This document shows, piece by piece, positions 10,280 to 21,624 of a stretch of 64,000 nucleotides of DNA. The DNA is taken from contig CP092884.1 in assembly GCA_030710605.1 (NCBI GenBank), forward strand, positions 19,325,483 to 19,389,482, in the 5' to 3' direction. This stretch comes from Cordylochernes scorpioides (taxonomy: Eukaryota; Arthropoda; Arachnida; Pseudoscorpiones; Chernetidae). The position numbers and the translations under genes are program-made. The notes beneath the pieces were generated by a model. It had not been told where the DNA came from and made no database searches. It saw nothing but the letters and a program-made list of their open reading frames with translations. Position 1 is the stretch's first letter; each line of letters starts with the position of its first letter.

Positions 10280-10696
10280 TATATTACTTTTTACTATTAA
10301 ATTTAAATATATTTGAAAAAAACTTTAATATATTACCTAATATAAAATAGTTAGTTTTTTTATTATAGTTTGCCTTTTTAAATAAAAAAATTAAAAGGGT
10401 TCAGGACTTATGGGCCAAGCTGTATATTGAGAGGACTAATACCTTATGTTCAAACACATGTATCACAATTTCACTATGTGGTACAGTAGATCCTCTCTTC
10501 AGAAGCCGGCAAAAAAAATAAGGAAATCCTTGTCTCTTCAGGACATGGTCTCTCATTAGAAATTTTAAGTTATGTCAGATAGGACCAATGCTACAAAGTG
10601 GTTACTCAGAGAGATGGTCTCTCATTAGAAGTTGGGTCATGTCAGATAGCACCAAGTCTACAAAGTGGGCACTTCTCAGGATCTACTGTCATCTAC

Positions 10697-10809
10697 CTCA
10701 TCAACACTGTCCAGGATGCAGATGAGAAGCTTGTAAAAATGTGCTTCAGACAGGAAGTGCCATCTTCCAGACTCTTGGATAGACTGGATGGCTGATTTAA
10801 AGGCCAGAG
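10697..10809 (-). CDS. THADA: THADA exon
   Basis: 113-bp exon, acceptor GATTACAG and donor GTAGAT. It encodes ALAFKSAIQSIQESGRWHFL and a LLICILDSVDE helix. The first two bases complete the codon begun at 15382 and the exon ends in phase 0, matching 7471-7622. The acceptor's pyrimidine tract is weak (the upstream bases are 'tctctgctgtgtg'). Confidence 0.8.
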
Positions 10810-10885
10810 CTGTAATCACACAGCAGAGAATTTAGAAGATCAGAATTGGGCAGGGCAAGTCTTGAAACCACAACAAACTGTAGTA

Positions 10886-11060
10886 CAGTAGAAGCTCCAT
10901 GAGAGGACACTCGCGCTACAGGACACCTCTCTACAAAAGACAGTTTTCATTTGAAAAATTACCATTTTTACTATTTAGTAACTCTCCGGTAAGAAGACAC
11001 CTTTCCCTAAAGTACACTTTGGCTCTGCAATTAGGTGTCTTTTACAGGGAGGTTCTACTG
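10886..11060. mobile_element. MITE, CAGTAGAA 175-bp family
   Basis: 175 bp, ends CAGTAGAAGCTCC and GGAGGTTCTACTG, TA on both sides. The best-preserved copy in the window. Short inner blocks such as 'gaggacac' and 'gtgtcttt' are mirrored, so the element is largely palindromic. Confidence 0.82.
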
Positions 11061-11174
11061 TATTACAAAGTGAGAAAAATACCAAAAATGTCACCCTTTC
11101 CACTCAGAATAGTATATGCCTACAATTAAAATAAACTGAAAAAACAGTTCAAAGTATGAAAGGGTACAATTTGA

Positions 11175-11265
11175 ATTATAGATTAGAACTACAAGGTAAT
11201 GAGACCAAATCCAAAATTATTAATTTATTCGGATTTTGTCTTTTTACATTGTAGTTCAAGGTGCT
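11175..11265 (-). repeat. Penelope-type repeat fragment
   Basis: The plus strand reads 'acaaggtaatgagaccaaatccaa', close to the complement of the block that follows the hammerhead core at 60700. Only this subterminal part is present. Confidence 0.5.
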
Positions 11266-11687
11266 CCTTTCAATTCATCTCTTATTTATTTTACTTTAAT
11301 AAAAAAATAAAAACTACGCTTTTGCCAGTCCCAAGCCTGGATGAAAAAAGAGGAGGGGGAGCAGTAACAAGCTCACTAAAAAACCTGGGCTCAGCTGGCC
11401 TGGCTGATAGTACCCTGTAAGGGTAAAGTGTCCTTTAGGGAGAAGTGTCCTCTTACTGGAGAGAGGGAGATCAGTTAATTGGTAAAATAAATTAAAATAC
11501 TGAATATAGTAATTATTAGAGGAAATTTCTACATGAAGATCAATTTTTAAAAAGGAAAAAATGATGAATAGTATTAAAGAAGATTAGGATATGATTAAAA
11601 TTTTCCTGGAGATAAAAAAAAAAGCTTTTAACATCATTTATGTTCTTTGGCAGCCTAATCACCTCAGATGAAAAAGTAAGGAAATGT

Positions 11688-11748
11688 AGTAATTGCCCAA
11701 AATGTAGCTTGGCATCTGAAGCTCCAAAAAAACATTTTGGCTTGCCAT
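11688..11748 (+). repeat. LINE tail fragment
   Basis: Matches the part of the LINE at 52160-52225 coding for a Cys-rich C-terminal segment (CPKCSLAPA... region). It abuts the BEL/Pao gag relic, with no tail or target duplication visible. Confidence 0.6.
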
Positions 11749-12560
11749 TTTGGCCGACAGACTTGACTCCACTAGGAGGTGCAAAAATGAGGCATTCTGT
11801 TGTGTAGTGACACCCAATGACTCCAAGGCTCTTAAATGGGATTCGACCTGGTTGTACAAACTTTCCAACGTTAAGGTCTTTTTCCGTGCATTATTTATAA
11901 CTAGTTTTAATAGTTGGCGTACATAGACCTCGGTCAATATTACCTTATCCCCAAACCGCGCGGTCTTGCAATGCCTTAATTACCTTAGGATAATTTTCTG
12001 TGATTAGTGGGTAACTCCTGACCAATCGATCCGCTCGGGTACCAGCCCTCATTGATTGTACAAGGTACTGGAACTTCTCTACTTCCGACAACCCTGGACT
12101 CTCATGGATCGTCTTAAACTGCGACCACCATCCCAACCACTCGAGATATGTGCCATCATAAACCGTGAGTGCCATCTTAGGCAGCTTGTATTATGATGAC
12201 GTCTTCCTGAGCACTCCTAATAGGGTCCAGATTACCCCGGCCTTGGTTCTCATTCTCCTTTAACTGGAGATATTCAGCCACCCTAAGTTTCGGTCTTATA
12301 AAATTCCTTCCATACTGGACCACCATATCTTGCTTCCTTTCTAGATCATGCAGAGTTATTGTTACATCCTCCAACATCAGATTCATAATCTGTACATTTA
12401 CATCTCTTAGTTGGTTCTCAATAGTCTCCAACACTCTAAAATTTATCCTGATGGTCTCCCGAGATGGAGATTCCCTATCCAGTTCTGCATCAATTTCCTT
12501 TATGCTCTTTGTCGCAGATGATTGCAACAACGTTCGGATTTTATGACTCTTTTTCATCTT
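11747..12560 (-). pseudogene. BEL/Pao gag relic
   Basis: Three minus-strand frames follow each other. 12557-12177 is a charged, probably coiled segment. 12175-11945 begins KLPKMALTVYDGTYLEW and contains EKFQYLVQSM, the typical gag segment of BEL/Pao elements with its L-P-K ... F-D-G ... W pattern. 11937-11747 contains NQVESHLRALESLGV, also typical. At least two frameshifts separate them and the element is cut off at 11747, so protease, RT and integrase are absent. Confidence 0.75.
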
Positions 12561-12799
12561 GAATTCTTAACAATACTTCACTTAGTTAACTTAATTTAAA
12601 TAATTTCCTTTTACCAATCAGCCTATATATATATTTTTTTAAGTTCTTCAGAAGCATGCAAATTTTCTCTACTAGAATTCTAATTCTTTCTTCCTCAATT
12701 TTCTTAGCTTCCTTAGAATCCGGCTCCATCAGGACCAAATTGTTTAACCTTGGCTGGAAGAGGTGTTCTACTTCCAAGTACCAACCCTCCGCCACCTTC

Positions 12800-13030
12800 T
12801 GAGGATTGTAGTTGATTTGCTTTGAGGGAAGATCCGATTGCTGGCGATCACTCGTTAACTCCCAAAGGGGGATCTACTCTATAAAAGATGGAATCTCACA
12901 CACGGACATATTTCACAAACGCACTGACTTTATTAAACAAAACTATCTATTTATACATACTTTGGCACGTGATCAAATGAATTAAAAATAAAACCCAGAA
13001 TAACAATTATATTAACATTTATTTACAAAT
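12800..13030 (-). repeat. Probable BEL/Pao 5' LTR and leader
   Basis: Upstream of the gag relic the minus strand carries a TATAAATAG box (about 12950) and an AATAAA signal (about 12930) in LTR-like order. There is no second copy in the window, so the boundaries are guesses. Confidence 0.4.
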
Positions 13031-13159
13031 AAAATCATGCAAAAAATGGTAGAATTAACAATCAATCTGAACAATATGCTTAAAACTGAAAATAACTTTA
13101 TCCAAAGCTTCATTCAGAGCATGTGTCCATACATAGGCCTTGAAGACCTTGTCTCCAAG

Positions 13160-13500
13160 AAAGGCAGGAATGGTATAACTACAGACTTTAGAGATATGAT
13201 GCTGATGCCTAATGATGAGAAAAACATGATCTGAGTGATTGAGATGTCCTGAATATGATAAAAGAGGAATATGACCCTACTGCAAATAATTGAGGGAAGG
13301 AGCATGTTTGGATATCTTGTCTGTCACTTGGAGCTGTTAATGGTATTATTGGAAGAGAGTATGGAAAGAAGACCAGAAAAAGAAAGATCCAAAATGAAAT
13401 CCATTGATAATTTTGAGAGACAACCCCGTAATGTCAATAAAAGACTGGTTCTGGAATGGAAACTCTGGAGGGATAAGAAAACTGACTGGTTATGAGACTG
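13160..13500. repeat. Dispersed repeat E
   Basis: Diverged similarity with 25320-25570: shared phrases include 'ctacagactt', 'aaaatgaaat.aatgataatttt' and 'gacaacccc/gaccccc'. The open frame over 13271-13495 is not conserved in the other copy, so I do not call a gene. Origin unknown. Confidence 0.4.
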
Positions 13501-13814
13501 GTTGAGGAGAAATAGATTGAATGGTTAAATTGTAATTCCAACAGAGATGCAAAACATTCTCCTTTCTGAACCTTTCAATTATTTCTCTTGAAGCTTTAGA
13601 TTTATCATTCCTTTAGAACTTTTTCTGTTTGGTTTCTTTAAATAATTAATTAAATTTTGACAAATTGTCAATTACCTGAATATTGGCATAGAACCAATAT
13701 GTGGAAAAACCAATCTTGACACCATGAATGATTTCCTGAAGCATTGGCAGTACATGTAAAGTGTGGTGAGGGTTTTATCAGGTTTTCGGGTATAGGTGAA
13801 GCAATACACATCTA

Positions 13815-13990
13815 CAGTTGAACCTCTGTCAGAGGACTCTCTTTCGCTAGAGGATACTGCTCTATAAAAGACAGTTTTCAACTCCAAAATAACCATTTTT
13901 ACTAATTAACAGCTCTCTGGTAAAAGGAGACCTCTCCCAAAGGACATTTCGGCTCAGCGACTGGGTGTCTTTCACAGAGAGGTTCTATTT
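13815..13990. mobile_element. MITE, CAGTAGAA 175-bp family
   Basis: 176 bp between CAGTTGAACCTC and GGTTCTATTT, flanked by TA; collinear with 10886-11060. The right terminus has decayed from ACTG to ATTT. Confidence 0.75.
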
Positions 13991-14454
13991 TACCCAATTT
14001 TTAAACCAGAGAGCATATTAATCAAAATCTTCCTTCAATTCTTCTTTTGAAGTTCAGTGAAGCATCATATAGAATCCAGAGAGACTTTTTGTTCAGTCTT
14101 ATTATTTTATATCCCAGATGGTAGAGCATGATGCTTTAAGCTAGAAGAATCTAAACGATGAAACAAAATACACTAAAAATAAATATTCTATTGTAATATC
14201 TCTTTACTAAAGGAAGGTCCAAATTTGGCAAAATTGATGGCTATTTGGACTAGTGATAATTGAGACTGCTGTTTGTTTTCCCAGCAAGCAGTCCCAATTA
14301 GGAAGATTGAACTTATTATCTCCTAAAGTAGAACTTCCATTACTAGCAGTCGACAATGTGATTACAAGGACAGCCAAGCAGCAAGGAGGCCAACAGTTCC
14401 AGTGCTCAGTACATTTTGAACAACAGGGGGTTGAAACCAGTCAACCCTTATTGT
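13991..14454. other. Intron, nothing recognised
   Basis: No exon, element end or RNA gene is visible. The open frame at 14253-14519 runs into a LINE tail and is not supported as a gene. Confidence 0.4.
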
Positions 14455-14522
14455 ATAAATCCTGTTGTTGTTGTTGTTGTTTCTTATCCCCTTGTGTAAA
14501 GATTACACAAATTCCATGATTT
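14455..14522 (-). mobile_element. LINE 3' tail, (AAC)n type
   Basis: A (GTT)n run followed by 'tcttatccccttgtgtaa' is the complement of the 3' end of the LINE at 52290-52350. Only the last 65 bp or so of the element inserted, as is usual for 5'-truncated LINEs. Confidence 0.7.
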
Positions 14523-15034
14523 CCATTGTCTCATGGAATGGGGTATAAGGGTGCAGCTTTCGCTGATCATGGCACAATGATCCAGGCACACTTTGGTGAA
14601 AGTCTGACTTTGCCTGTAATTTGAGGCTGTTTCTAACATGGAAGCCTTTACTGCCGATTCTAACATGAGTACAGACACAGCTCCTCTGTATCCCTGGAGT
14701 GGGACCCTTGCTGAGGTCCATCAACCGGGTCAGTTGAACTCAAGATTTCTAAAGAGTATAAATCCTAATCCCAATGAAACAGAACACTTGGTCCACTATA
14801 GCTATGGTCATTATATGGTAACACTAATATCAGGGATTTATAAAAAAAAAAAAGGTCACATAACATTTAAAATCAACATTCAAACTAAGGCCATCTATTA
14901 ACCATTTCAGAAAAAAAGAAAGTTTTTTTTTTTTTTTGTAAATTGAAGCAGTTTTCTTCTTTCATGGTCCTGTTTATCACCTCCCCAATGAATCAAGCAA
15001 CCAGAGTATGTTCAAAAATCAATTTTTTTCAACA

Positions 15035-15305
15035 TGTATAGCCATGCTTACAGTATAAGCAAACCTCCATCCACCTGTACTAAATTAATGAAGTGAAGGT
15101 TACAGGACACATCAAATGTATAGCCATGCTTACAGCATAAGCAAACCTCTACCCACCTGTACTACATGTATAGCCATGCCTAGAGTATAAGTAAACCTAT
15201 ACCCTCTTGTACTACATGTATAGCCATGCTTACGGTATAAGAAAACCTCTACCTACCTGTACTACATGCATAGCTATACCTACAGTATAAGAAAACTACT
15301 ACCCA
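15035..15305. repeat. 50-bp minisatellite
   Basis: Four contiguous 50-bp units starting with ATGTATAGCCATGC near 15115, 15165, 15215 and 15265, plus one separated unit at 15035. Each contains 'tataagcaaacct' and 'cctgtactac'. Units differ by several substitutions. It lies 80 bp from the exon at 15382. Confidence 0.85.
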
Positions 15306-15381
15306 CCAAATTTTTATAGCTTGAAGTACATGTTATTTGGAATATGTTTCAGTTTTAGGAAAGGTATTTGAGATAGCTCAC

Positions 15382-15504
15382 CTGAGTCACCAGTAAAGGT
15401 TGCACAGAGGTTGTGGTAGATGGACAAAGCCATTAGTCTTCGCTGATATGCGGCCCCAGGGAAGACATTGGAGAGGCAGATCTTGATGAGAGATTCCACA
15501 AAGT
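15382..15504 (-). CDS. THADA: THADA exon
   Basis: 123-bp exon with acceptor TGTGCTCCAG and donor GTGAGC. It encodes FVESLIKICLSNVFPGAAY followed by QRRLMALSI. The Pro-Gly-x-x-Tyr-Gln-Arg-Arg block is one of the best recognised THADA signatures. In phase with the neighbours at 25731 and 10809. Confidence 0.87.
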
Positions 15505-15736
15505 CTGGAGCACACAGCAATGTGAGAGGATGATGATGCATCAAACATGACATGTTCCCCCAGAATGTGACATCACACAAATTGGAAGTACAGAAGTACA
15601 GGTGGAAAAAAAATTGAATCAACAATTTTTTTTTTTTTTAATTATTATCCCTAGTACAAGTGTTACAGGCCATAATAATCATGGTGAGTAGTTAGCAACT
15701 GCTTTTACTGTAAGTGCACCATATCCCTACACATGT

Positions 15737-15795
15737 TGTTGTTGCTTCTTATCCCCTTGTGTAAAGATTACGCAAATTCCATGAATTCCCTACAC
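15737..15795 (-). mobile_element. LINE 3' tail, (AAC)n type
   Basis: The plus strand reads 'tgttgttgttgcttcttat' then 'ccccttgtgtaaagatta', the complement of the tail at 52300-52350. A second very short insertion of the same LINE family. Confidence 0.65.
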
Positions 15796-15902
15796 ATATA
15801 AAATGCAGTTTAACATTTGCACTTTCAAGTGTGCCAGAGTACTGTTTAGTTACTTGCACTAACTGGTGTGTTTGGACTTCCAGAGGACATTGAGGCATTT
15901 TT

Positions 15903-16260
15903 TAAAAGCTTTTATTTAACTAACCTCCATGTCTGTCTGTCCACAAATCTTGTAATCGATTTTTAGTAAACTTCTAGAGCAGGTAGAAATCTTAAATTTT
16001 GTACACTTATTAGAATCTGATGACAATGCAAGTTGACAAATTTTCAGACTTTTCGGTTGTCAGAATAGCCAGGAACTAAAAAATTTTAGAATGCTCTTTC
16101 AAAATTTCAAATTTAATTTTAATATGCTTCCAGATCACATTGAAGTATGAAACTTTTAACACTCGCTTAATCAAATGAACAATGCAAGTGTACAAATTTT
16201 CAGGGAGAATAAACAAATTTCTATATTTCTTTTTAAATCTTATGTGTGGCAAGAAGTCAA
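15903..16260 (+). repeat. Dispersed repeat C
   Basis: Begins AAAAGCTTTTATTTAAC, followed by 'atgtctgtctgtccacaaat'. Further copies are at 23805-24400 (+, split by a LINE) and 44280-44610 (-). The end sequence is shared with the MITE at 43017-43307. No coding capacity seen. Confidence 0.6.
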
Positions 16261-16468
16261 GTCGGAAACATGTGGGAGTTGTGAATTTTTTCAGAGATTG
16301 TTCACAACCTCAAAGGAGTTAGAAATCTGAATATTCAGGTTCCTATTTAAAACCTCCTTGGAGTTACAAGCAAAAAGCTGTCAAAAGTCAATAAATATAA
16401 TAATTAATCTATTAAAATTCAGTAATTTGATTTCAATATCATTACACATAAATTTATATTCATTATGA

Positions 16469-16709
16469 TGTCGCGTAGAAAATAACACTGAGGAACTCGC
16501 CTTGTAGAGTTTCAAGAGGCTGAAATTTCCAAAAAAATAAACTTAGACGTTTAGTTTTAAATGACTTACAAGAAAGATATATTTATTCTCTCTCTGCCAG
16601 TGACTCGGTCTCCTCGAGCCACGAGCTCTTCTAACCTTTTAATGCTGTGTTTTCTCAACTTCTTGAAATAGAGGAGAGCTTCAGATTATATATAAAAGTA
16701 AATGCCGCA
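16469..16709 (-). repeat. Ty3/Gypsy 3' LTR
   Basis: 241 bp. On the plus strand it starts TGTCGC and ends GCCGCA, so the minus-strand LTR also begins TG and ends CA. It carries TATATATAAAAG near the start of transcription and 'aataaa' sites. It differs from the 5' LTR at several positions, so insertion is not very recent. Confidence 0.9.
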
Positions 16710-17274
16710 CTTTTCCCTCCTTTGAAAAGAACCAGCGTCCCGCTGTTCAATTGAAGGTTATTGACCAATTTGCATCCATCTAGCTCTTGATCTTGTCACA
16801 GGGCTTGATATTGGTTCTGGGTCGGAAAATCTTTGTTTCAGAACAGGTTCCTCGTTTGGAGTTGAGTCAGATATTTCTTCTTGAAGTAGTGGATCCAAAT
16901 ATGGCTTCATTCTAAGTACATGTACTGTGTCTCTATTTTACGACGTTTGGGAGAGTCAGAAATGGCCTCAATTTCGTAATTGACGGGGAACAAATTTCCT
17001 TGTAAATCGGTAGGGACCGAAGTATTTCTTAATTAGTTTTTCTGAGAGTCCAACTTTTCTCACTGGAATGAAGAGCCACACTAGATCTACCACATAATAA
17101 TCCACAGGTCGATGTTTCCTATCGTAGTATACTCTGTCCTTTTCTTGACCTCGATAGAGATGTAGTTGTGCAAGGTGTCAGGCTTCTTCAGCTGTGGTAA
17201 TGAGATGTTGAACATAATCACCAACATTATCATTGTCGTGATATGGAAGGAGTGAATCTAAAGTGGTTTCTGCC

Positions 17275-18010
17275 TCACGGGCCATGAACTAGAAAGAAGG
17301 GACTGAAGCCTGTAGTTTCTTGCTTTGCGGTGTTATAAGCAAATGTTACAAATGGCAGAACTTCGTTCCAGTTTTTCTGTTCCACGTCAACGTACATGGA
17401 CAACATGTCGGTCAACGTTTTGTTTAATCTTTCAGTTAGACCATTAGTCTGCAGATGATAGGCTGTAGTCTTGAGGTGCATTATTCACTTAAATTATTTA
17501 TTTCCTTAAATATTTGGGACATAAAGTTCGTACCACGGTCAGTGATGATCTGCTGAGGAGCTCCGTGTCGGAAAATAATTTCTTCGACAATAAACTTTGC
17601 AATTTCCATGGCCCTTCGTCTGGAATCGCCTTTGTAGTTGCAAATCGCATCATATATTCAGTGCATACAATAATCCATTTGTTGCCCTGATTCGTAACAG
17701 GAAATCTCCCTAATAAATCCATTTCGATCTTTTGAAAAGGAAAATTTGCCGGTGGGATAGGCATAAGTTGTCCAGGCGGTCGTTGTGGAACACTTTTCCT
17801 GCGCTGGCACACTCTGCATTGCGCTATATATTGACGAATGGTCTTATACATTCCTCCCCAAAAGAATCTTTTACATGCCCGATCATGAGTTTTGGCAAAA
17901 CCCAAGTGACCAGCAGTAGGTGCATCGTGAAGATTTTTGAGGATTTCCAGCCGCATTTGCTTTGGAAGTACAAGAAGCCGTTGCCTTCCATATGGCTCGT
18001 AATTTCTTTT
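17275..18010 (-). pseudogene. Ty3/Gypsy integrase, frameshifted
   Basis: The HHCC zinc finger is visible as HDAPTAGHLG ... CRVCQRRKS (about 17830-17925), followed by the start of the DDE core (KIEMDLLGRF). The frame is lost near 17500 and resumes at 17481 with TAYHLQTNGLTERLNKTL, the segment carrying the third acidic residue's helix, and ends FFLVHGP. The C-terminal part down to 16750 is not open. Confidence 0.88.
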
Positions 18011-20260
18011 ATAAAGTACACCGTCCATAACTTTGAAGCCTTTAAAAGGTCCAGTTCTTTCAATTTTGTATATGACCTTTGCTAAATTGGGATCTCGACT
18101 TTGTTCTACACGAATATCGATGATCGATATTATATTTGGGAAGTCTTCTTGCTCTTCTGGTACAGGGTTCCTTGATAAACAGTCAGCGTCTTTATGTTTG
18201 CGCCCACTCTTATAGACTACGGTGATGTCAAATTCTTGCAGCCTGAGTGCCCATCTAGCGAGTCGTCCGGAAGGATCTTTAAGTCCTGAAAGCCAGCACA
18301 GTGAATGATGATCTGTAACAACTGTGAAATTTCGGCCAAAAAGGTAGGGTCTAAATTTGGGCGTGGCCCAAACAACCGCAAGCAGTTCTTTTTCAGTTGT
18401 AGAATTATTCTTTTCAACCTTTGTTAGGGTCCTGGATGCATAAGCTATTGATCTTTCAGTACCTCCTTGTATTTGGATCAACACTGCTCCAATGCCATAT
18501 CCACTGGCGTCGGTGTGTATATGGGTCTCGGCGTCTTCAATAAAGTGCCCAAGAACAGGTTCAAAGGCTAAAGCTTCTTTAAGGATCTCAAAGGCATTTT
18601 CTTTTTCTTTATTCCAACAGAATTTGACATCGTTTTTCAAAAGGTCATTCAGAGGTTTAGCTTTGAGGGAAAAGTTTTCCACAAATCGTCTATAATAAGA
18701 GCACAGTCCTAAAAAACTTCTGATATCACGTATACTTTTAGGAGATGGAAACTTTAAAATGGCTTAAACCTTTTCGGGATCTAGGTGTATTCCATTTTCA
18801 TTGACAACATGTCCTAGTATTTTTAATTATCTTGAGCCAAATAGACATTTTTCATGGTTCACATTCAATCCAGATTGTTGAAGGCATTCCAGAACAACTT
18901 CTAACCTTTTTAGATGTTCTTCAAATGAAGGACCATAAACCACTATATCATCCAAATAGCAAAGACAGATGTTCCATTTTAGTCCTTTCAAAACGGTATC
19001 CATCATCCTCTCAAATGTAGCTGGTGCGTTACAGAGGCCAAATGGCATTACCATAAATTCGTATAGCCCATCAGGTGTAATGAATGCCGTCTTCTCTCTA
19101 TCATGCTCATCCACTTCAATTTGCCAATAGCCAGTTCTTAAATTCATACTTGAGTAATATCTGGCTCCCGATAAATTATCCAAAGCATCATCAACTCATG
19201 GTAATGAATAAACATCTTTCTTGGTGATCTTATTAAGTCGTCGATAGTCAACGCAAAACTTCCAAGACCCATTCTTTTTCTTCACAAGTACTACAGGCCA
19301 AGGACTTTCAGAAAATTGAATTATATCTTGTTCCATCATTCTGTCAACTTCCTGCTGTATGATTTTCCTCTCCATTCCAGACACTCGGTAAGGCCTCTGC
19401 TTTGTTGGAGCGTGATCACCCGTGTCAATCTTATGCTTTATTTTACTTCGGGCAGGTTGAGACTTCCCAGAAAAATCAAAGACATCCGAAAACTTCTTAA
19501 GAATATTCATCAACTTATTTTGCTGATCCTCAGTAAGATTTGAGTCGATCATTGCTTCTATCTTCTATTCCAATTTGGTGATCCCTATCTCTTCTTGGAT
19601 TAATTCATCGCATTTCAAGGAGCATATGGAGCCAACTTCAACATCGCTCATGGTGGCAAGGGCCATACCAGAAGGAATCATCAGTGGTTTAGAAGTTCCG
19701 TTTGCTATCCACAAATCTGCTTTCCCTTGCCAGAAGGTTGTTAGAAGAGAGGGCATTATGTATTCCTTCCTTATTAAGAGTTCCCAATTTGGGCAGATTA
19801 GAACATCTCTATTTTCTTGAAGTGGTGTACTTACTACTGATATCTTACAACTTGACTTAGGTGGAATTAGATAATTATCAGCAGAGTATACATCAAGGTT
19901 AATTTGGCCATCATTTATTGGTAGTGTTTCTTCCAAATACAATTATTGATGACCACAATCAATAACTGCTCTCGTTGCTTTGAAAAAATCCCAACCCAAA
20001 ATTATATCGTGGCTGCAATCAGGAATCACGATGAATTCAAAGGTTGTGGCGAGATCATTGATATGGACCTTTAGTGAACATTTTCCCAAAGTTTTAACAA
20101 GCTTTCCATTGGAGACTTTAACAACTGGTCCAGATTCAACAAAAAATGGAGTTCTCAGACATCTTCAAAACTTTTCTGAAACCACGGAATAATCTGCGCC
20201 AGAGTCTATCAATATTGTAGTTTCCAGTCCATTAATGTTCCCTTTTATACAATTCCGTTT
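18011..20260 (-). pseudogene. Ty3/Gypsy protease, reverse transcriptase and RNase H, frameshifted
   Basis: Protease: LIDSGADYSV around 20170-20215. Reverse transcriptase: 19552-19196 ([20 protein letters not shown]) and 19183-18827 (FGLCNAPATFERMMD, catalytic YLDD). The RT end and RNase H are in 18682-18010 (HTDASGYGIG, TTEKELLAVVW, VTDHHSL, DADCLSR). Stops or frameshifts separate these blocks near 19945, 19555, 19190 and 18750. In a working element the region would be one polyprotein. Confidence 0.9.
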
Positions 20261-20330
20261 TAATTTTGCAGACGTCGATTAGGAGGATTTTCAAAAACTG
20301 CGGCCTCACCCCCCATATAGGTCGCGCATC

Positions 20331-21376
20331 CTAGTTTTCCTCATTTTGGCGACGGGGTGAGCGGCTTGAAAAACGACCTTCCCCTGGTGATTGGCTTCTT
20401 CGTCTTGGCATCCTTCCTCTGCCTGGATATGGTGAAGCACTGCGGCTAAAACCGCCGGGTGTAGGGAGAGTTGGGAAATCGTCATTCAAATCGTAGGGTC
20501 TTTGTGGGGTTGCATTGTCGGCTGCTGGAACTGTTCTTCTCAATCTGGCATCCTCAAATGTACGTCTTCTTTCTCGACAGTAACGTAAAACATGGCCTGG
20601 CTTCCTGCAATGGAAACAGATAGGTTGGTTATCAACCGTTCGCCATTGGTCAGATGTCCTGGGGGCATATGGAGTGTAGTCATCTTCTCGTTGAAATCTT
20701 GGTACAAACGTTCTCCTTCTTTGAGATTGGATACTTCGCCTTGTAATTGGGGCGAGTACTTGTTGCACCTCCTCTTTAACTATGGCCTCCAAAGAATTCA
20801 CGTCAGTTGTTCTGAAGGGTTCCACTTCAGACATTTTAGGCATAATCTTTTGCAACTCTTCCTGGACAATCCGTCGAATCTTTAAGGCTAAATGTTCTTC
20901 AAAGTCCGACGATTTTGAGCTCTGGTCTTTATGGTCATTTCGGCTGGTCGAGTAAGCTCTTCTTTTTGCCCAAACACTTCACAAAGATTCGTCTTGAATT
21001 GAGTCCATGAATTAATGATGTCCTCGTTGTTATCGAACCACTGGGCGGCTGTTCCCTCAAGGTAGAATACAACATTGGCAAGGCTTTGAGCCTCATCCCA
21101 TTTGTTGTATTTTGCGACCCTTTCAAACATTTTGATCCATTTCTGGGAATCTTGAGCACTCTCGCCAGAGAAAGTCGGAGGATTCCTTGGAATATGACAG
21201 GCGTAATATTGTTGTCGAGAATTTGCTCCGAAAACTTCAGAAGTTCCAAAGCTTTAGTTGTCACCATCTTTGTACTGCTTGGTAGATCCTCAAATCCGTA
21301 TTGGGATTGTAGGCCTTGCAGTCGGAAGCTCCTGCTAAGTGCCGTCTTGAATTTACCCGGGAATCTCCACCAAAGA
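20331..21376 (-). pseudogene. Ty3/Gypsy gag, broken
   Basis: 21130-20888 has a capsid-like segment (YLEGTAAQWFDNNED, SWTQFKTNLCEVFG). 20855-20331 has a nucleocapsid zinc knuckle CFHCRKPGHVLRYC and an Arg/Ser-rich tail. A frame change near 20888 and a lost start near 21300 break the protein. Confidence 0.85.
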
Positions 21377-21617
21377 TGTCGCATAGAGAATAACACTGAG
21401 AAACTCGCCTTGTAAAGTTTCAAGAAGCTGAACTTTCCAAAAAAATAAACTTAGATGTTGAGTTTTAAATGACTTACATGAAAGATATATTTATTCTCTC
21501 TCTGCCAGTGGCGCAGTCTCCTCGAGCCACGAGCTCTTCTACCCTTTTAATGCTGTGTTTTCTCAACTTCTTGAAATAGAGGAGAGTTTCAGATCATATA
21601 TAAAAGTAAATGCCGCA
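21377..21617 (-). repeat. Ty3/Gypsy 5' LTR
   Basis: 241 bp, begins TGTCGC and ends GCCGCA on the plus strand. The adjoining inner sequence (21361-21376) gives, on the minus strand, the TGGTGGAGATTCCCGGG primer-binding site. Confidence 0.9.
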
Positions 21618-21624
21618 ATATATA

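Larger units (their letters stand above)
16469..21617 (-). mobile_element. Ty3/Gypsy LTR retrotransposon, full length, defective
   Basis: Two 241-bp LTRs bound gag, protease, reverse transcriptase, RNase H and integrase in the Ty3/Gypsy order on the minus strand. Next to the 5' LTR is a primer-binding site starting TGGTGGAGATTCCCGGG, and next to the 3' LTR is a purine tract AAAGGAGGGAAAAG. No envelope frame is seen. Several frameshifts and stops interrupt pol. The flanks (left TATGA, right ATATA) do not match, so no target duplication is preserved. Confidence 0.92.

Noticed and set aside
13037-13495. Possible coding region on the plus strand
   Set aside because: The related copy at 25320-25570 does not keep the frame, and no domain is seen.
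14253-14901. Plus-strand frames of 88 and 87 codons
   Set aside because: The first ends in a LINE tail and the second in a poly(A) run; no conserved residues or splice sites support them.
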